Notes: generated by a model from the sequence alone, not told the origin. Counted from the first letter of the stretch, positions 1 through 11,400 are shown. The stretch is DNA of 64,000 bases from Dromaius novaehollandiae (GCF_036370855.1 NC_088101.1:40842544-40906543); one strand, 5' to 3'. Program-made: numbers and translations.

Positions 1-1320
1 AGTCAAAGTGGCAGAGATGAAAGGAGTACTTTTCAATTCCGTTATTGCAAATATACAAACAACCCCAACCTTAAAGTCATGTCAGAGGTAGGATAAACTG
101 AAAATGAAAAACGAAAAAGCCAATGCCAATCAGCTGGCTATTTCCAGAACCGGGCTCAGACTCCAGGCTTGCCAGCTCGCAGTTCCCCATCCTTCCCACA
201 TGCCTCTACACATTTCTCTTCAACTACAAGAAATCATGGGAGAGGCCTCATAACATAAAATGTTCAGGAAGATGATGCTCCGCTTGGATCCAGGTGCCCG
301 GGCTGGCACTGAGCCACACAGCATGGCTGGGTGCATGGATGCAACAAGCCCATTCAGACGTAGTGGGCCAGCAGTGTCCTTCTTGTCCCTCACCCAAACA
401 GTTGTTTATTCGATGCTGGCCCTTTGCTAGCAATGGCTTGTATTGTCTGCTGACAAATTCCTGAGAAATCTGCCTTTTCCCACACTTCAGCTTAAGGGTA
501 AAAATTCAATCAAGTCAAAACAACCTCAGTAAAAACGATGCAAGGACAGCAGCTTGTTGTGCTGAGGAGACTCTGAGATAGATCCAAGGAAAAAGGCTCA
601 ACCACAACCTATCTATACACCTTGGACATCAGAACTGGAAGAGTGCCAAAGTGGCTTAAGTTGCCTTTAAGGTTCTGTCTCATTAGTGTAACATCACCCT
701 GTCTTTAAAACAAGCCATTCCAATGTGCTGTTCAGAAAAACCAAGCAAACTTCTGGCCTCTCAATAGTAGCTATTGATAATTGATATTGATAGCTTTTAT
801 GGTAAAAAAGCAGTATTCAGGAGTAACAGTTGTATAGTATAGTACTACTTTAGTGATCTAGTATAGTACTATGCTCCAGGTAGTGAACCCAACTTGGGAC
901 TTTTATTCTGATTAATATTTGAGAAACTTGTTAATTTCTACACTCTGGAGTAAAATATGTGTTCTTGGTCATTGATAGGATAGTTCCTAATATATAGATT
1001 GAAAATGTATGCATTAGTTGATGGTAAGCTCTGTTAAGTGGCCTTCAGCAGTAAACTAGGCCCCTTCCAGCTTGCTGGTATTTTCATCTGTGCCACAAAT
1101 GAACAATTCCATCAGCAAGCAGAATGAAAACTTGTGGAAATGAGTAACATTTTATGGAGAAATAGCTCCAACCCACACCTCTAAACAAACAGCAGAAACT
1201 ACTTGTGTGCAATTCAGGAATAAGTGAATCAAACAGATTTGATCAGAATAACCTTTCAACCATGATAATGTTTACTTTGCTTTGCTTGGCCAACAGTAGA
1301 ACACAAAAAGCAAGTTCAGA
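1..1320. other. 3' flank of FGG, no gene seen
   Basis: I see no exon, RNA gene or recognisable transposon here. Short AT-rich duplications around 832-873 share the core tatagtact. By the usual vertebrate order of the fibrinogen cluster, the fibrinogen alpha gene would be expected further left, outside the window; this is inference only. Confidence 0.6.
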
Positions 1321-1339
1321 ATTTTGTAATAATCAAAAA

Positions 1340-1345
1340 TTTATT
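1340..1345 (-). terminator. poly(A) signal AATAAA for FGG gamma-A mRNA
   Basis: On the minus strand a canonical AATAAA lies about 190 bases past the gamma-A stop codon in exon 10. This gives a short 3' UTR of roughly 200 bases. It is the first canonical hexamer after the terminal exon. Confidence 0.75.
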
Positions 1346-1536
1346 GAGAATCGGTACAGAAAAAATAACGATGTACAGAGGTAAGTAATGGCCTGCATAG
1401 GGAAAAGGCCTGGACATTTTACAGTCAAGGGTGTTTTACAGTCAAAACTGAGCTGAAGAAGGTTAGGTAAGCTCAGTGTCCCACTGATATAAGATTTGTT
1501 TTCCCTGTTCAGATGAGTCTTTGTTAAATTGTCTAT

Positions 1537-1551
1537 TTATGCGTCTCCAAC
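1537..1551 (-). CDS. FGG exon 10, gamma-A C-terminus
   Basis: Encodes only V-G-D-A and a TAA stop, following Lys-Gln from exon 9. The acceptor is strong: a run of ten T on the minus strand, then CTGTTGTAG. It aligns with the human terminal exon coding AGDV, the integrin alphaIIb-beta3 contact of gamma-A. Confidence 0.85.
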   Translation of the reverse strand, partial: VGDA

Positions 1552-4500
1552 CTACAACAGAAAAAAAAAACCAGAGCATTATAATTTTCTTCTCAAAGAA
1601 AGATGGACTATATAAGGCTATGATGACGTGCTGATAGCATTCATACATATTTATATTAGTTGGAAATTAGAAATGTAGCATTTAAAATGCATGAAGGCAA
1701 AGAATTATTTCTGATCATAAGACTATCCTTTTATTTTTCAGTTAAAGGAAACAGTAATGAGGTAGGTATACTAGAACAAAACTACGAATATTTCTGTGAC
1801 AAAACGGTAAATAGAGCTGACTTCTCTAAGATACAGTGGGCTTAACACTTCAACTGTATATGCTCTATAATTTGAAACAATAATTGTGTTAGGTTGTCAT
1901 TTTACATATCTCCTCGGCCCTGTGGTCGAACCTGTTTGGTTTTGCCTAAGTTGTGCTGCTGTCCATCTACTGACAGTCTGTTGAATGGGATGATTTTCAT
2001 TGCAGTTTTCTTCATGGAATACCACTGGCTACGCCACGTCACCCAGATAATGCCATTGTCGTATCCAGCTGGACCAGCATCTTCAGATGTGTACTTGCCA
2101 TCTAAAAATAGTAGTTGCAGCAAAATATTTAATTGGTTTCTGAAATGATTAATGTGTCTGGTGCTTGACACCTCCATGGTATCCCTGAGCATGCCAACAG
2201 GCCCTGCTTCCTGCCTCTATCCCACCAGTTTGCTCCTATGAGGACCAATTCTCCCACTTCAGACTGGAGGACAGCCAGAAGTTCCTACTACTGGTATTAG
2301 TATTAACAGCTATTGCTAAGAATGAGCGATGCCAGCTTTCGGGAAACCACACAGTTACACATATACAATGAAAGTGACACATTTTAATTTGTCATTGGAA
2401 TGTGGTGTAGAACGGCTGGGTTACTTTTTCTACATAAAAATAGGTATTTAGAAGATATTTTACCTATATAGTATTTGCCATTGAGGTGGCCAGCATGACA
2501 TCTATTCATCCACCATCCGGATCCATCTTCTGCAGCACAGTTGCCTTCAAACTTATCGTTGTCGTTATCATAGGTACTGAACTGCATGCCATTATGGTAG
2601 GTAGATGCTTTGTCACTTACAGCTCCAAAATCAAAGCCATCAAAGGCATCCCCAGCGTCGCCACCAATAAAGTAGGCATAGGTCAATCGGTATTTGTCTT
2701 CTTCACTTCCCACTTTGAATACAGCATAGTCAGCAGTGCTGTTAACAAAGAATAATGGTGAATGTGAGCACGCTGCACTCCCACATTCATGACTGAAAAA
2801 TACACAGGCAATGCATTGCAGAAAAGGCATTTCTGCCATCCTAGCATGTAATTTTGAAAAGGGGCTATTCTTTGTAAGATTGTATACCTCACTTTAATGA
2901 AATATGTCTAACCAAGTTTTGTGCTCCAGCATTAGACATCTTTTCTGACTACTACTCAGTGATGTACCACAGATCTACATTATATATGCATATATATAGC
3001 CCAGGCTCATACTGTTTAGGCTTACGTAGCTCATGAGGAAATTCACAGTTGGAGAAAGGAATAGATATCTCAAGAAATAGCAAAGATAGTATGCCCTGCT
3101 AGCTTCCTGGAAAACGGAAACAACCTAACCATTGTATATAAGATGCGAAGAAACTTTGAAGGAAAGAAACAAATTCATTCTGCCAAATAAACTAGGGCTG
3201 CCAGTGCACTGCCTTCAGATGCACATACATCTGGCAGCCACAGCTGTGGATTCAGGAACTGATGAACTTTCCCATGCATATATTAGCAGATCTAAGGGCA
3301 TCATCATTTTTTCAGAAATCTATATGAATTGACACAACAGTGTGTTTTAAGCTGTCACTTTCACAAGCTTCATTAGCAGATACCCTTTTTTGCCACTCCA
3401 GTCCTCCAGTTCTATTCGTAAGGTGTAGGGTAGAGTAGACTGTGTAGTTATTAAATGAATCTTTTCATTGCCCAGCCAGAACTCTGTGCTGTCATCTGGA
3501 GACAGGTGTCCAAATCCTTCCTTGTACTGATCCCAGCTTTTCTTGAAGTCCTGGCTCCCATCCAGTCTCTGGAAAAAAAAAAAATCTCAACAAAAATGTC
3601 ATGTATCATGTGTAAGTAAATTAACACAGTGCTGAAGCAATAAGCTTGTTCCTGTAGCTAAACAACTGACATACCCTCTGTAACACTGTCCACCCATTGC
3701 CATATGAGTCAATCTCACAATAGACTAGGAACGTCTGCTTGGCATTTTGAGGCTTGATGAAGTAAAGACCACTTTTTCTGGCACCTTTATTTGCAATATC
3801 TTGACAATCTGCAGCAAAAATATTCAAAGGATTGTTATTAATTTAGCTACTGTTCTATCTTCATATTTATTTGATCTGACAACCTTCTTAGTGCAAGAAG
3901 TACAATTCATCTAAATATCCTTGTTGCAAAGTTAGCTATTTAGTCTACATCCTTTAACCATAAAAATCCTACTGAAGTTCACAGGAATTGTGTAAGATGA
4001 GCAGGACTTCAGTTTCACATACAGTTTAAGCAACTTAAATGTAAAATGCAATCATTGCATTAATTTCTACAGCAACAAAAATGGTACGTTTGGTGCTAAC
4101 GGAATAATTACATTTTTTTCAGGTGACTGCAGAAATGTGATAATGATAATTCTGTTCTTCCTATATTCATGGAAACTCTCCTCCCCTCCCTGATGTACAG
4201 CATACATTTTGGGCTGGTCATATTTTGGCTAACTAGGCCAAAGGAGCAAGTACGACTTCTGTTCCAACTGAATGTCCTTTCTGCAGAGCATCTACCTGTC
4301 ATTCATGCTGATCCAAGTGCAACCGTACAAGAAGTAATTTATGTACCTCTTCCAGTTGTCTCCTGTATTTCGGCAGTATCTTTGCATGGCGCCTGACAGT
4401 ATGTTTCAAGCTGAGCAATCTTCTGTCTTAGTAGTGTGATCTTGTTGTTGTTCATTATATGTGTATCTGTCAACTGTCTGGAGAGACATAAAAACGGCTT

Positions 4501-7053
4501 GTTGCATCAGCTGTTTCTTACTGACAATAATAAACATTTTCCAACACACATGCGCCTTACCTATCTAGCATGCTATTCCAAAATGGCTGCCTTTCCTAGC
4601 ACTGGTATTTAAAGTTGAGGAAGCCCTAAAGAAAGAAAAGCAGCTTCTGCATTTACCACCAAGCAGAGAAGTGCCATCACATTCCTCTACAAGCAGCAGA
4701 GCAGGCGTTACAGCCCTCAGAGCTCCCCTCAGCTAGTGCTCTGGGAGAAAATGATTTTTCTGCTGTCAGCTATTGTTTGGTGCAAAAGGTTCAGCCTATG
4801 CTCCGCCATTCCCTGGCCCCTTTTTTCTCATGGTTTTGACTGGCGATGCGTGAGTGTCAAGCACAACTGAGTAGCAAGCACACCCAAGTGCAAGCACCAC
4901 TATTCCAGTTTGCCTCTCGGCAGGCTGTTCAAGTATCAGTAGGCTCTGTCCTCCTTATGATCTCCCAAGCAGTGGGATTAGAGCTTGCCACTCACTTGCC
5001 CCATGTTAATACCTATCAGAACTATGCCAATAAGCACACAAAATTCAATTTTCACATAGGCATAATGTTTTAATCCAAAATTCCATTCCAAGGGCTGCAA
5101 TTTTTCTGTTGTTAGATTACCATAAGAAAAATGGTCCCTCATTTCCTTTATCTCTTCTGTGACTTCTTCCTGCCCTGTATTCAATACTTCATTCCCAACT
5201 GGCTGAAACAAGAAAGTGTGCACTTGACCTTACGCCAAATTTGACTTGACTTTGTCACTCTAATCAGCAAAGCTCAAACCAGTAATTAATGCATGGATAT
5301 AACTCTATGGAAAGTTTTTCTTTGTTCTCCTGAAGTAGATGATAAGTTATTCTTTTTAATTATGGATATATTTGTAAAACATAGATTATGCAAATAAACT
5401 GATGCAATAGTCAGAGGGCCTAAGTCATCATTGATATAATGTTATACAGAAGGGGAGATATTGCTACAGTCAGGTCAAAACCATGTCATTAACATTTAGA
5501 CAAGTTAATGATCTTTTCAATTTTATCTTACAATGTCGATCTACAAAAGAATGTCACTGAGTTTATAGTTACTTATGATTTATATCAGTGGAACTAAGAG
5601 CTGATTCACATGGATATATGCAGCAAAATTCGTCAGATCAGTGATTGCATGGATATTCAATACACTCTGCATTACAGCACAAAATCATATTAATAAAATC
5701 TCCAAATTTCATGACAAAATTGATATGAATATTTGGCATAGCAAATGAAACACAAATAAAAAAATCTGCCAGCCTTCACAACATTTTCGTCTTGCACTTC
5801 TTGCACAATTAATGGGTTATGTAGATGAGCAAAGAATGCAATATCAGATCCACATTGTGGCTTGCTAGGCAACTATTAATAATGCGGGTGTAATGGTCCA
5901 CACAAGCACAGAAAATCTTTCTGAGAAAGCCTTAACTGCAGTTGATAAAAGAAGAGAAAGGAAATGATCTGGACTGTGATACAAAAGGTGGAAGATACCT
6001 ACTGTATAGTAGTTTCATGAGACAAAATAGTGTTTTCGTATTTGATAATTTCTTCAATTATTTTCCTGGACTTTTGAGTAAATCCATCAACTGAATCTGT
6101 AAAACAGGTAAAGATGTAAAATTAATGCAACTAATTAAGCGAATGAAAAAAACAAGCACACTGCATAAATTATATTTTTTCAATGGCATAGTTATTTTTA
6201 TATTCTCACTTGGTAGTGTCTGCTTCTCAGGAGGACTGATGGTTTGGATGTGTTGAATCAAGTGCTCTGTTGATACTGTGGAGTTAGTGATTTGCTGCAA
6301 AAGTCTCTCAATTTCCTGCAGTTCATTATCCATAGTGAGATGGTATTTATTAAAGAAATCTGCAATGCCACAGGTAGTTGGGCAATAGCTACCCTAAAGA
6401 GGAAAGAACAATAGTTGATAATGTTTCAGGAGAAAAAAACCCCAGTAAAATATTTGGGCAGGAAAACTTGCAGGCACCGTTTATACAAATGATTGTGGAC
6501 AAAAAAGGGTAGGCATTTGCCACTTTGTCTGCAGTATTTGAATTTATAGGGATGATTTAGTTTCACACGTATATATACACACACAAAACAAGAAAATGGT
6601 GCATGCTATTACTTTTAGTGTCTTCTGGATACGTGCTCTTATCAACAGTGCAACCTCCTGTGCATTTTTAACAAATGCGAACCACTATTAATAATGGGTT
6701 TAAAGCACAGAGCATTTATAAGTACAGAAAATAACAATGGGGCTCAAATAAAGCTACAAATGCATGCTGCTAGTTAACAACCAGTGCAGCAAAGCGATAG
6801 TTAGCCTCTTAACACAGAAGAAAAATAGTCAGATACTTACAAATCGCTCATCTAATATGCAGCAGTTTTCTCTGGTAGCGATGTACTGAAGAGAAGAAAG
6901 AAGATCATTTTCAGTGAATTTTCTCTGACAGCATTTTTGGCACAGACATGTTTCCTAACACTCTCTATCTCCACTTACCGCCATGCTAGTAGAAAAGAGC
7001 AGTGAGAAGAGAGGCCCCAGAGGCGCCCAACTGCCCAACTTGAGCACCATCAT
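1537..7053 (-). CDS. Fibrinogen gamma chain, ten exons, complete
   Basis: The gene encodes the gamma chain of secreted fibrinogen, the clotting protein made in liver as a dimer of alpha, beta and gamma chains. Ten exons (7053-6979, 6885-6841, 6393-6210, 6096-6003, 4477-4347, 3808-3675, 3568-3384, 2738-2464, 2101-1932, 1551-1537) join in phase to 435 residues, against 437 in human. Residues 1-25 are a signal peptide; the mature chain begins YIATRENCC. The N-terminal disulphide knot cysteines (mature 8, 9, 19, 23) are present, as is the N-glycosylation site NST at mature Asn52. The coiled-coil arm ends in the YCQAPC disulphide ring, and the fibrinogen C-terminal globe starts near DCQDIANKG. The calcium loop DNDND, the tract [13 protein letters not shown] and the factor XIIIa cross-linking QQ and Lys are kept. 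Exon lengths match my recollection of the human gene, except exon 8, which is one codon shorter. The first of two adjacent ATGs was taken as start; the second would shorten the signal peptide by one residue. Confidence 0.97.
1730..1735 (-). terminator. candidate intronic poly(A) signal for a gamma-prime-type FGG mRNA
   Basis: AATAAA on the minus strand inside intron 9, about 170 bases past the read-through stop at 1902-1904. In mammals the gamma-prime isoform uses polyadenylation inside this same intron. Its use here is inferred. Confidence 0.4.
1902..1931 (-). CDS. alternative gamma-prime-type C-terminal extension of FGG exon 9
   Basis: If the donor after the last CAG of exon 9 (1934-1932) is not used, the frame continues for nine residues, V-R-P-Q-G-R-G-D-M, then TAA. 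The isoform would have 440 residues. Position and first three residues match the human gamma-prime start, but the human acidic, tyrosine-containing tail is absent and an RGD tripeptide appears instead. VRP may be conserved simply because the DNA doubles as the splice donor. No transcript evidence is available here. Confidence 0.5.
   Translation of the reverse strand, partial: VRPQGRGDM
1932..2101 (-). CDS. FGG exon 9
   Basis: Residues 375-431. Acceptor TTTTTAG before ATGGCAAG, donor CAG|GTTCGA. Contains GYDNGIIW (the Tyr/Asp pair of polymerisation hole a), the [16 protein letters not shown] core and the cross-linking segment [11 protein letters not shown], in which the reactive QQ and the lysine before the final Gln are kept. 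Confidence 0.95.
2464..2738 (-). CDS. FGG exon 8
   Basis: Residues 283-375, the centre of the fibrinogen globular domain. Acceptor TTAACAG|CACTG, donor ATAG|GTAAAA. Contains [19 protein letters not shown], the calcium loop [14 protein letters not shown] and [16 protein letters not shown]. It is 275 bp, one codon shorter than I recall for human, with the gap just before SDK. Confidence 0.96.
3384..3568 (-). CDS. FGG exon 7
   Basis: Residues 222-283, starting [20 protein letters not shown] and including [15 protein letters not shown]. The acceptor has a long T tract ending CCAG; the donor is AGG|GTATCT. 185 bp, the same as I recall for human. Confidence 0.96.
3675..3808 (-). CDS. FGG exon 6
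   Basis: Residues 177-221, the start of the C-terminal globe ([20 protein letters not shown] and [16 protein letters not shown]). Acceptor CTGCAG, donor AGG|GTATGT. 134 bp. Confidence 0.96.
4347..4477 (-). CDS. FGG exon 5
   Basis: Residues 133-177, the end of the coiled-coil arm: [20 protein letters not shown] with the two cysteines of the disulphide ring, then [12 protein letters not shown]. Acceptor CTCCAG|ACAGTTG, donor AGAG|GTACAT. 131 bp. Confidence 0.94.
6003..6096 (-). CDS. FGG exon 4
   Basis: Residues 102-133, part of the coiled coil ([20 protein letters not shown]). Acceptor TTTACAG, donor ATACA|GTAGGT. 94 bp. The following intron (4478-6002) is the longest in the gene and shows nothing recognisable. 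Confidence 0.95.
6210..6393 (-). CDS. FGG exon 3
   Basis: Residues 41-102. [13 protein letters not shown] carries two disulphide-knot cysteines; coiled coil follows, with the N-glycosylation sequon NST at mature Asn52, the same position as in human. Acceptor CTTTAG, donor CCAA|GTGAGA. 184 bp. Confidence 0.96.
6841..6885 (-). CDS. FGG exon 2
   Basis: Residues 26-40, [15 protein letters not shown], the N-terminus of the mature chain with the paired cysteines. Acceptor TCTTCAG, donor TTT|GTAAGT. 45 bp. Confidence 0.96.
6979..7053 (-). CDS. FGG exon 1 coding part, signal peptide
   Basis: Residues 1-25: a short N-terminal region with one lysine, then a hydrophobic core around [12 protein letters not shown], with cleavage expected after the final Ala at the exon border. 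Donor GCG|GTAAGT. Two consecutive ATG codons open the frame. Confidence 0.9.
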
Positions 7054-7136
7054 GTCTACCCTACCGCGCGCTGCTGGCTGCTCTGGGCAAGTGCAGGCAG
7101 CAGCCGAAAACGTTCAATCCCGTGCCCCGGGCAGCG

Positions 7137-7145
7137 CCTTTATGG
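7137..7145 (-). promoter_or_regulatory. TATA-like box of FGG (CCATAAAGG)
   Basis: On the minus strand CATAAAG stands 85-90 bases upstream of the start codon, which would put the transcription start near 7,110 and give a 5' UTR of about 55 bases. Inferred from position and sequence. Confidence 0.5.
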
Positions 7146-7244
7146 TCCTCGGCACACCAGAGCAGGAGCTTAACAGAGCAGGCTGGAGCTGGGGGCGGGC
7201 ACCGAGAGGTAGCGGGAAGAGGCGGGGTGGCGGGTTGAGGTAAA

Positions 7245-7253
7245 TTCCTGGAA
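7245..7253. promoter_or_regulatory. palindromic STAT-type site TTCCTGGAA in the FGG promoter
   Basis: TTCCTGGAA fits the TTCCNGGAA consensus of STAT3 and related factors and lies about 140 bases upstream of the inferred start. Fibrinogen genes are known interleukin-6-induced acute-phase genes, so an element of this kind is expected. Binding is not shown by the sequence. Confidence 0.5.
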
Positions 7254-7405
7254 TCTGCACACATCTCCTCCTCCTCCCATTTTCAGAACCCGCTTCCCGC
7301 TCACCCACCTTACCTCTGTTCCAGCCGGGTGGTCTTAAGACAGGCAGAAAGGTGAAACAGGGCATGGAGACACCACTTCCACTAACGTGGGAGTAAGAAA
7401 ACGCG

Positions 7406-7411
7406 CACGTG
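7406..7411. promoter_or_regulatory. E-box CACGTG upstream of FGG
   Basis: A perfect CACGTG about 300 bases upstream of the inferred FGG start. The human FGG promoter uses a USF-type E-box, though closer to the start. A six-base match can be chance. Confidence 0.3.
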
Positions 7412-7589
7412 GTTTTGGAATGGGGCCTGATGGAAGGTTTATCTAATGACCATAAGGGCACACTAGCTCTCTGAATTATGTGCGAGAACTACCAATAGCC
7501 TAGTAAATACTATCTATCCAAACTATCAATATACTCTCAATACTAACCTATCAACAAACTATCAATAGCCTAATAAATACAAAGAATGC

Positions 7590-7745
7590 TTTGCTGCTAT
7601 GTAGCACTTTTCCTCAGCAGATCTCAACATGCTTTGCCAAGGGGACCATCATTCTCCCTATTTTGCAAACGACAAAACTGAGGCAGAGAAAGAGCAACCT
7701 GCGGCAGAGAAAGATGTGAACTCACACTGGGCAGTGGCACATCTG
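7590..7745 (-). repeat. MIR-like SINE fragment
   Basis: The tract with ccctattttgcaaacgac followed by aaaactgaggcagagaaag matches the reverse complement of the conserved MIR core (tgcctcagtttcctcatctgt type). Recognised by eye; the ends are approximate. Confidence 0.6.
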
Positions 7746-8280
7746 GAAAAAGAAGCCCATAGTGTTTCTCAAAGGCAATGAAAATGTGGCTCTTTTCCAC
7801 CCCTCAACCCAAGGAGCCCATTTGAACAACTTTGTTCAAAGCTTCCTTGCGGGGAATGAACATTGTCAGTATCACAGGATCAGAAAGGTTTCCTTCCCAG
7901 TTGCCACAAGTCTGGAACCAGTGTTTGCAGAAACATACTGCTTCCAGATAAAACTGTTATCTCCCTGGGGGCAGAGGCTGACTCTGAGTTTACATTTGTA
8001 CTCTGCCTCATTCAATATACCTAGAGGATTGGTGACAGGCTCCCTGTTCTGCTACCTACTTTACCCTGGGCAAATTATTTTCTGTACGTGCTTCTGCGCA
8101 CTCTCTGTAAAATACCAGTGTTAATATCTTTCTACTCATGTTCTGCACCTAAATCTTCTCTTTAGGTTAGAGCGTCTTCAGAGAAAGCCTGCATTTGTGC
8201 CTATGCAATATCACAAGTGATGGGGCAGTGTTGACTGAGGCTTTTAACTTCAGTGCATGGTTGACCAAATGATGAGAAGA

Positions 8281-8400
8281 AAGGTGGGACTGGGACTCAG
8301 GAATGCTGAGCGTCACTACTAGATCTGTTACTGTCTGGCTTTGTGATTATGAGCAAATGATTTCACCTCTGTACAGCTGTATTGATCTTCAGCTTCCTTT
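8281..8400 (+). repeat. MIR-like SINE fragment
   Basis: The order gggactcaggaat, then ctgttactgtctggctttgt, then gagcaaatgatttcacctct follows the MIR consensus (a tRNA-related part leading into the core). It is heavily diverged, as expected for an ancient copy. Ends approximate. Confidence 0.5.
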
Positions 8401-11400
8401 TCTAGCTATTTAAAATACATAGAAAAAAAAGCATTGTATAAAAGCTAGATGTCATATTATTATGAAATTAGATACAATTACATCCTGAAACATGCAGAGT
8501 TCCTGGCTGGTATATCATCTTTTCACTTGGCCAACTGGAAAGTTCCCATCCTGTCTGAGGATCCAACCACACACTGCCAGAATCATACGTGAGCATTTAT
8601 GATGCTAAAAATCAAACTTATGGGACATTTAAGTGGAAGCTGAAACAATGTGAATGGGAGAATCAACTTTGCAGTGACTGTACTGATGACAAGGAGTCAG
8701 CTGCCTGCCCGCCATAAATCCTTTCCAAGGGGTGACCCTAGAAGTCTATGCTTCCAAATTTTGCATTGGTTGGTTCTGTTTCCTACATAAAGAAGATGAA
8801 ATAAATAAAAATGAGTAAAAAGTCAACCTGCTCTTGTAGTGTTTTCTATCCCTGTTTCACTGAAGCTGTTAACATGGACTCAGGAAAGGACCATCAGGTC
8901 CCACTGGGCTTAGAGACAACCTCCCTGCCACTGCTGCTCACACATTGCTTGAGCTTGCTTTACCGCTTTGAAGGCTGAGGTCATCTGCTGGAGTGATGCT
9001 GCTGCTGGGGCCAGAAGGTCCTGGAGACACAGTTTCAGTAGCTGTGTACCACCAGTTTCTATGAGATAAGATTATGTAGTGTGAGTAGGTCACTGGCACG
9101 AACTACCCAAAATAATTGGGCAAACTTCAACCACAAACATGCACTCAAGAGCACAGACGGGCACACAATGTTCATGACACTATAGGTGGAGCACGTAACA
9201 TGATCCAGGTATCCTTTATCCCTTAACAGTATCCAGAACATACCCTTTCCTTTTTTCACTAATAGCAGTACGTATAGGTTTGAGACTTTTTCAGAACTGG
9301 ACTTGGCAACAGAGCATAGAAAATTTGGTCTTGCATTCCTAGGCAGGCATTTCAGAATTCAGAAAAGATGGTAAAAGTCAGTACTGCCAGTGATAGCTAT
9401 TAGTTAATCTTGAGATAAAATGTCTAATATCTTAGAATTAAAACCTCATGATGGTTGTAATGAAATCATTTCAATGTATAATGCAATAATTTTTACTAAA
9501 GTCATTAATATTTTAGGTAACAAAAAGCATTGTTAGAGTTTCGTTGTTCTAGATAATTGGCTGGTTGGTTTTGGAAAACAAGAGGATCATTATGCCTACA
9601 AATGGGTTTGGAGTTGGAAAACTGAATTTTCAGCAAGTTGCTTATATTAGGCAACTTTCTAGGATCAGTTTATAGATCTACATTCACAAAGGAATCAATT
9701 TGAAACATTTCTTTAATGATTAGCAAATATCTGTATACTTTATAAGTGCTGTCTAGCTGTATTTCCGGCTGCAAGCTCTTGCACTTCTTGGCGGGAGATA
9801 CAGATATTTAGACCTCATGAAATGTTTGTTTGCTGATTACGTGGTCATGATTTAGCCTTGAGTGATTAATCCTTCCACATCTTTGCTTCCTTCACTTTCT
9901 TTCTATGGTTTCACTTGGCATGATTTAGAAATAATTTATTCCTACTTTCTCATTAGGTTGAAAACAATATGTATTCTTAGTGGAACGTCTATGTAGTCAT
10001 TTTCCTGCCTTACATACCATCTTCTCTTGGTTGGTCCTGGCTGCAAAACAGCTGACCCAAAACAAATGTTCTAGAGATTCAGTTGTACTCTGCTATGTGT
10101 CCAACATAATTCGACTATTGATTTTATGACCAATTTTATCTTTCCGGTAGGTTTATTTGGTGATTTGCTAACAAATTAGAGTGGTTAACGTAGCACAGAC
10201 AGAAGGAAGAGTTCTCAAATTCAGTTTACCTTTCTTCTTGCAACTTATTTTTTGAGTACATAGTAAAGGTGAATCATTATTTGTTTAGAAGAGCCTTGTT
10301 AATGTAGCTCAATAGGTGAATAGCATTTTATTCATCAGATACACCCTCATCTTCTCTGTCTCCATATCTCCATATAAATGCGGTGGTAATTCAATTAGTG
10401 AATTTTTGTCAAAGAGCCACTGGAAAACTATCTAATACCTTCCTATTATTCGTAGTAAATCTTTCCTTGAAAATACAAAACAGGAAAAGAAATGTGTTTA
10501 TATTTGTAAATTAGTTCTGAATACCAGAGCATTCTTACAGCTGTCTTGGAAAAACAACTGTTTCCAAATTTATGACTCATACTTATGTGCCCTTATGAAT
10601 CAAAGTTGAACAATCAACATATACAATTTCAGAAATGCTAGACTGATACTTTTACATTTCCAGTGGGGCTTTGTTATTGCTTGAACTGAAAGTGTTAACT
10701 TTCAGTTAACTCAGTGGACTTCATTTGGATTTGCACATTTTTCAGGTGCTCCAGAAGTGATTTTTTTTATTAAAAAAATACCAAAAATAAATATTGAAAA
10801 AAGCAAATATTGAAAAAATGCCTATTTTACTTTGCAACCCATCACCAGTATACCTCACTGCTGGTTGTACTACTAATAAGCTATATAGATTGGCGTGCGC
10901 AGTCTCTTTTGCCAGGCCAGTCAATGAGTGAGTCAGGATGAATCAGGATGAGAAACAGAGATGATTAAAGACCTGTGTAGTATTGAAATTACGCTGCTAA
11001 TGCACTAGAAAACCAACCGCTTTACAAACAAACAGAAAAGTTAAAACGAAAAAAAACCCCAAACAGTTTTTTATGTCATCTTTCTCTTTCTCTTTCAGTA
11101 TTTAAATTTTGGTCAAAAAGTACAAGGCAACATTTTTGCAATTCGATAGTCCTCTCTCTCCAGCCAACATGCTTCCTCACACTTCTGGGAGTGAAAGGCC
11201 CAGGGAACTCCTGAGTCAGCAACAACCAGCTCTCACTTGCTTTGCACGTGAGAGGCTTCCTACTTCTTTCTGCTTCCCACCAGAATGTATTCTTTGCTCC
11301 CACTAGAATGTACTCTTAAATAAGGATGGGATATTATGTATTTTTAAATCTGCACAGGGAAACCACACTGATGCATGATTGCTAAATGCCATTTGAGTTC

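Noticed and set aside
2384-2892. Continuous minus-strand frames running past the borders of FGG exon 8
   Set aside because: Only 2464-2738 is fibrinogen-like; the rest is intron read-through, with clear splice sites at both borders.
4978-5223. Minus-strand frame inside FGG intron 4, considered as an FGG exon
   Set aside because: Sequence does not match fibrinogen gamma; exons 4 and 5 join directly in phase with the expected lengths.
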